Shown: positions 61,335-64,000 of the stretch, in pieces
Numbering within the stretch: the first letter of the stretch is position 1
How the letters are laid out: the number at the start of each line of letters is the position of its first letter
Origin: an uncultured Ruegeria sp.
GTDB taxonomy: Bacteria > Pseudomonadota > Alphaproteobacteria > Rhodobacterales > Rhodobacteraceae
Direction: 5' to 3'
NCBI RefSeq assembly: GCF_947500045.1
Contig: NZ_CANMQQ010000015.1
Coordinates: forward strand, 1 to 64,000
DNA length: 64,000 nt
Notes under the pieces: model-generated
What the model saw: only the letters and a program-made list of their open reading frames with translations
Databases searched by the model: none
What the model was told of the DNA's origin: nothing
Translations under genes and position numbers: made by a program

Positions 61335-61376
61335 TCGGCCAGCCCGCTCGAAAGACTGGAAATTCAGGAGGAGACC

Positions 61377-62228
61377 ATGGGAGAAATTGTTCTAGCGGCA
61401 AAGATGACCCACGTGCCCACTCTGCTCATGTCCGAGCAGGAAGGGCCGATCAAGGGCAAGCGCCAACCAGCAATTGACGGCCATCGCGAAATCGCGCGAC
61501 GCGCCAAGGAGCTGAGTGTGACCACGGTGATAATCTGCGACACCCATTGGGTGATCAACGCCGGTTTCCACATCAATGCAAACGAAAAGTTCGAAGGGAT
61601 GTTCACCTCGAACGAGTTCCCTCAGTTCATTCAGAACCTGCCATATTCCTATCGGGGGAACCCCGAAATGGGGGATGCTATTGCCAAGATAGCTTCGGAC
61701 AAAGGCGCCTATACGCTTGCGCACCACCTCGACAGCCTTGAGTTGGAATATGGCACGCTGGTTCCGATGCGGTTCATGAGTCGCGAGCATGACATGAAGG
61801 TCGTTTCGGTCGCTGCATGGGCAACGGTTCACGGACATGACGAAAGCCGGATCATAGGCGAAGCCATCCGCGAGGCGGTCGAAGCCAGTGATGAAAAAGT
61901 GCTGTTGGTTGCATCTGGTTCCCTGTCGCACAAGATCTGGGCCAACAAGGATTACGCCGCCAACAATGGCACCTTCACGATCAGTTCGGAATTCAACCGC
62001 CAGATGGACCTGCATGTTCTTGAAATGTGGAAGAACGGCGATCACGCCACTTTCCTGAAAATGCTGGGCGACTATGCCGAATACTGCTGTGGCGAGGGTT
62101 CGATGCACGATACGGCGATGCTGTATGGCGCGTTGGGATGGGATGCCTATGACGAGAAATGCGAGGTCGTGACCGAGTATTTCCCAAGCTCGGGCACAGG
62201 CCAAACCAATGTCATTTTCCCTGTCTAA
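61377..62228 (+). CDS. hpaD: 3,4-dihydroxyphenylacetate 2,3-dioxygenase (extradiol)
   Basis: A 283-residue LigB-type class III extradiol dioxygenase. CDTHWV and AHHLDSLELEYGT carry the conserved His and Glu iron ligands and the second-sphere His. It opens the ring of homoprotocatechuate with O2. AGGAGGAG lies directly before the ATG. It is central to the operon; the 4-hydroxyphenylacetate hydroxylase genes hpaBC are not in the window. Confidence 0.9.
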   Translation: MGEIVLAAKMTHVPTLLMSEQEGPIKGKRQPAIDGHREIARRAKELSVTTVIICDTHWVINAGFHINANEKFEGMFTSNEFPQFIQNLPYSYRGNPEMGDAIAKIASDKGAYTLAHHLDSLELEYGTLVPMRFMSREHDMKVVSVAAWATVHGHDESRIIGEAIREAVEASDEKVLLVASGSLSHKIWANKDYAANNGTFTISSEFNRQMDLHVLEMWKNGDHATFLKMLGDYAEYCCGEGSMHDTAMLYGALGWDAYDEKCEVVTEYFPSSGTGQTNVIFPV

Positions 62229-62317
62229 CCAAGTGATCTGCTGAAACAGAACGCGCGTCTGGCCATAAATAAATGTAATGCAGCGGGGCCCGGCCCGGTT
62301 GATGAGGACTGAATCCA

Positions 62318-63172
62318 ATGCGCTTTGCGACCTACACCGCCAATGAGAATACATTCTACGGTGTTGCAACCGATGACGGGATGATTGCCCTGTCGCCCGA
62401 GTTCCCCCAATGGCCCTCTCTTTACGATGTCGTGGCTGCAGGCGCACTGGACCAGCTAGCAGCAGCCGCTCAAGGCCGGCAGGTTACACATACCGAGTTC
62501 ACCTATGAAATGGTCATGCCCAATGCGCGGCGCATCCTGTGCGTTGGGGTGAACTTCCCTGACCGGAACGCCGAATACAAGGACGGTAGCGCACAGCCGA
62601 AATACATGTCGCTGTTTCCACGGTTCGCCAGTGGATTTACGGGGCACGAACGAAACCTTATTCGCCCTCCTGAAAACCACACACTGGATTACGAAGGCGA
62701 AGTCGCAATTGTCATTGGCAAAAAAGGGCGCCGCATCCCACAGGAACAGGCCTATGACCACATTGCCGCGCTGACATTGTGCAACGAAGGCACCATCCGC
62801 GATTGGGTTCGGCATGCAAAGTTCAATGTCACGCAAGGCAAGAATTGGGACAATTCCGGCGCGATCGGCCCGTGGCTGGTTCCATTTGCCGACGCCTCTC
62901 AACTGGATGACGCCCGTATCGTTACCCGCGTGAATGGCGAGGTACGTCAGGACGATACCCTGAACCGGATGATGTTTCCGATCCGACGCGAGATCGAATA
63001 TATCTCGACCTTCATGACACTGCAGCCCGGAGATATCATCGTCACAGGCACGCCCACCGGCGCGGGCGCACGGTTCGATCCGCCCAAATACCTCAAACCC
63101 GGTGATGTGGTCGAAGTCGAAGTCGAGGGGATTGGCACCCTGCGCAACGGCATTGAGGACGAGGTCGTATGA
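62318..63172 (+). CDS. hpaG: HpaG-like fumarylacetoacetate hydrolase family decarboxylase/isomerase
   Basis: A 284-residue FAH-family protein with the metal-site segments DYEGEVAIVIG and CNEGTIRDW, and a C-terminal TGTPTGAGARF. E. coli HpaG is a fused two-domain enzyme of about 430 residues. This single-domain form corresponds to one half and must work as a homodimer or do only part of the decarboxylase/isomerase job. It lies 89 bp after hpaD and overlaps hpaH by 4 bp. Confidence 0.78.
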   Translation: MRFATYTANENTFYGVATDDGMIALSPEFPQWPSLYDVVAAGALDQLAAAAQGRQVTHTEFTYEMVMPNARRILCVGVNFPDRNAEYKDGSAQPKYMSLFPRFASGFTGHERNLIRPPENHTLDYEGEVAIVIGKKGRRIPQEQAYDHIAALTLCNEGTIRDWVRHAKFNVTQGKNWDNSGAIGPWLVPFADASQLDDARIVTRVNGEVRQDDTLNRMMFPIRREIEYISTFMTLQPGDIIVTGTPTGAGARFDPPKYLKPGDVVEVEVEGIGTLRNGIEDEVV

Positions 63173-63969
63173 CACCGGCAGAGCATGCAATAGCCGCTGC
63201 TGATCTGCTAAGTGCCGAACGCACCGGCAAACAGATCGGCCTTTTGACATTACGCCACCCGAACATGGGGATGGATGATGCTTACGAGGTGCAGAACGCC
63301 ATCTATCGCGCCAAATTGGCTGAGGGTCGCAAAGTGATCGGGTGGAAGATCGGCCTGACTTCGAAAGCGATGCAATATGCGCTTAACATCGACATCCCTG
63401 ACAGCGGAATCCTGTTCGACGACATGATGTTTGACAGCGGCGCAACCGTGCCTGCGGGACGGTTCATTCAGCCCCGCATCGAGGCTGAGATCGCTTTTGT
63501 CACGAAATCATCGCTGGGTGGGGATACGGTGACCCGTGAAGATGTGATTGCAGCCACCGACTATGTCACCCCCGCCTTTGAAATCCTCGACACCCGGATA
63601 CTGCGCGTGGACCCTGAGACGGGGAAGACCCGAACCGTGTTCGATACCATCAGCGACAATGCGGCCAATGCCGGTGTTGTACTGGGAACCGCCCGCCATA
63701 AGATTGATGCCATCGATCTGCGCTGGATCGGGGCGCTGACCTTCCGCAATGGTGAAATAGAAGAGACCGGGCTGGGTGCGGGCGTGCTAAACGACCCGAT
63801 TGAAAGTGTGGTTTGGCTGGCCCGTCGCATGGCTACCTATGGTCAGAGTATCGAACCCGGCCAGATCATCCTGTCCGGTAGCTTCATCCGACCGGTCGAA
63901 TGCCCTTCCGGAGCTGAAATCCACGCTGATTTCGGAACGTTTGGGTCCGTTGATATTTGCTTTGCCTAG
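63169..63969 (+). CDS. hpaH: 2-oxo-hept-4-ene-1,7-dioate hydratase
   Basis: A 266-residue hydratase of the MhpD/HpaH family. VIGWKIGLTSKAMQ, IEAEIAFV (metal Glu pair) and the C-terminal LSGSFIRPVE are typical. It adds water to the HpaG product before aldol cleavage. Its start overlaps hpaG by ATGA. The next gene begins 9 bp downstream. Confidence 0.88.
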   Translation: MTPAEHAIAAADLLSAERTGKQIGLLTLRHPNMGMDDAYEVQNAIYRAKLAEGRKVIGWKIGLTSKAMQYALNIDIPDSGILFDDMMFDSGATVPAGRFIQPRIEAEIAFVTKSSLGGDTVTREDVIAATDYVTPAFEILDTRILRVDPETGKTRTVFDTISDNAANAGVVLGTARHKIDAIDLRWIGALTFRNGEIEETGLGAGVLNDPIESVVWLARRMATYGQSIEPGQIILSGSFIRPVECPSGAEIHADFGTFGSVDICFA

Positions 63970-63978
63970 AAAGGGTTC

Positions 63979-64000
63979 ATGATGCCTGCCCCTACGAACC
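63979..64000 (+). CDS. hpaI: Start of 4-hydroxy-2-oxoheptanedioate aldolase gene (cut by right edge)
   Basis: Seven codons, MMPAPTN plus one base, follow hpaH by 9 bp with AAGGG just upstream of the ATG. An ATG at 63982 is the other choice. HpaI aldolases commonly begin MPAP.N, and hpaI is the expected gene after hpaH. The call rests on position and these few residues. Confidence 0.55.

Noticed and set aside
59718..63250. Long minus-strand frames (297, 351 and 264 codons) across the hpa operon
   Set aside because: All are antisense shadows of hpaF-hpaH, which have full catalytic motifs and good start sites.
1..64000. tRNA, rRNA, CRISPR, insertion sequences, prophage, integrase or att sites
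   Set aside because: Looked for in gaps and by protein family; none seen.

Overview
The window looks like a chromosome segment of a marine Rhodobacteraceae (Roseobacter-group) alphaproteobacterium. It is moderately GC-rich, tightly packed with catabolic operons and solute transporters, and nearly every operon has its own LysR, XRE-cupin, GntR or GlxA-type regulator. No tRNA, rRNA, CRISPR, integrase, transposase or long repeat was seen. The family identities are those of a generalist feeding on methylated amines, betaines, amino-acid derivatives and aromatics. Organism assignment is inference from gene content, not from a marker gene.

Left part (0-11 kb): the start of an ABC substrate-binding protein leaves the left edge. 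Then come a Na/Pi-cotransporter-like protein, a LysR regulator, a large FAD/GcvT (dimethylglycine/sarcosine dehydrogenase-type) enzyme, a GlxA-type regulator, and a three-gene operon (acyl-CoA dehydrogenase, NDP-forming acyl-CoA ligase, CaiD-like hydratase). That operon fits CoA-dependent conversion of gamma-butyrobetaine/crotonobetaine to carnitine-level intermediates.

11-24 kb: an XRE-cupin and a LysR regulator precede two adjacent modules. The first (HisC-like aminotransferase, split TPP decarboxylase, divergent aspartoacylase-type deacylase, aldehyde dehydrogenase) reads as N-acyl amino acid -> amino acid -> 2-oxo acid -> aldehyde -> acid. The second is a translationally coupled five-gene operon: Rieske oxygenase, two tandem paralogous proteins of unknown family, an orphan DUF1116 protein and an amidase. 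This second module is the best candidate for an undescribed system. An AEC-family transporter follows.

24-41 kb: heterotetrameric sarcosine oxidase (soxBDAG) with a RidA-family gene; a PhyH-type dioxygenase convergent with a VanA-type Rieske oxygenase across a strong bidirectional hairpin; a GcvA-type LysR divergent from an M29/NicX-superfamily-like protein; a desaturase-like diiron membrane protein with a Rieske ferredoxin; a complete polar amino-acid ABC transporter; and an AhpD-like protein, an XRE-cupin regulator and a MATE exporter.

41-55 kb: a four-gene operon (FAD/GcvT dehydrogenase, non-pyrrolysine MttB-superfamily protein, Ldh-family oxidoreductase, DadA-like oxidase) is probably for an N-methylated (imino) acid. 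A second operon has an enolase-superfamily enzyme, another DadA-like oxidase, a TRAP transporter (DctPQM) and a BASS-family carrier. Each has a divergent LysR.

55-64 kb: a TPP-dependent enzyme is divergent from a GntR-Asp/Glu racemase-family pair across an imperfect 22-bp palindrome. The homoprotocatechuate meta-cleavage operon hpaF-E-D-G-H-(I) then runs off the right edge.

The shared logic is demethylation and deamination. Methyl or C1 units would be removed by FAD/GcvT enzymes, MttB and Rieske or diiron oxygenases, sarcosine would be finished by SoxBDAG, and carbon skeletons would go through CoA-thioester, 2-oxo-acid and aldehyde steps. None of the Rieske components has a recognisable reductase gene in the window.
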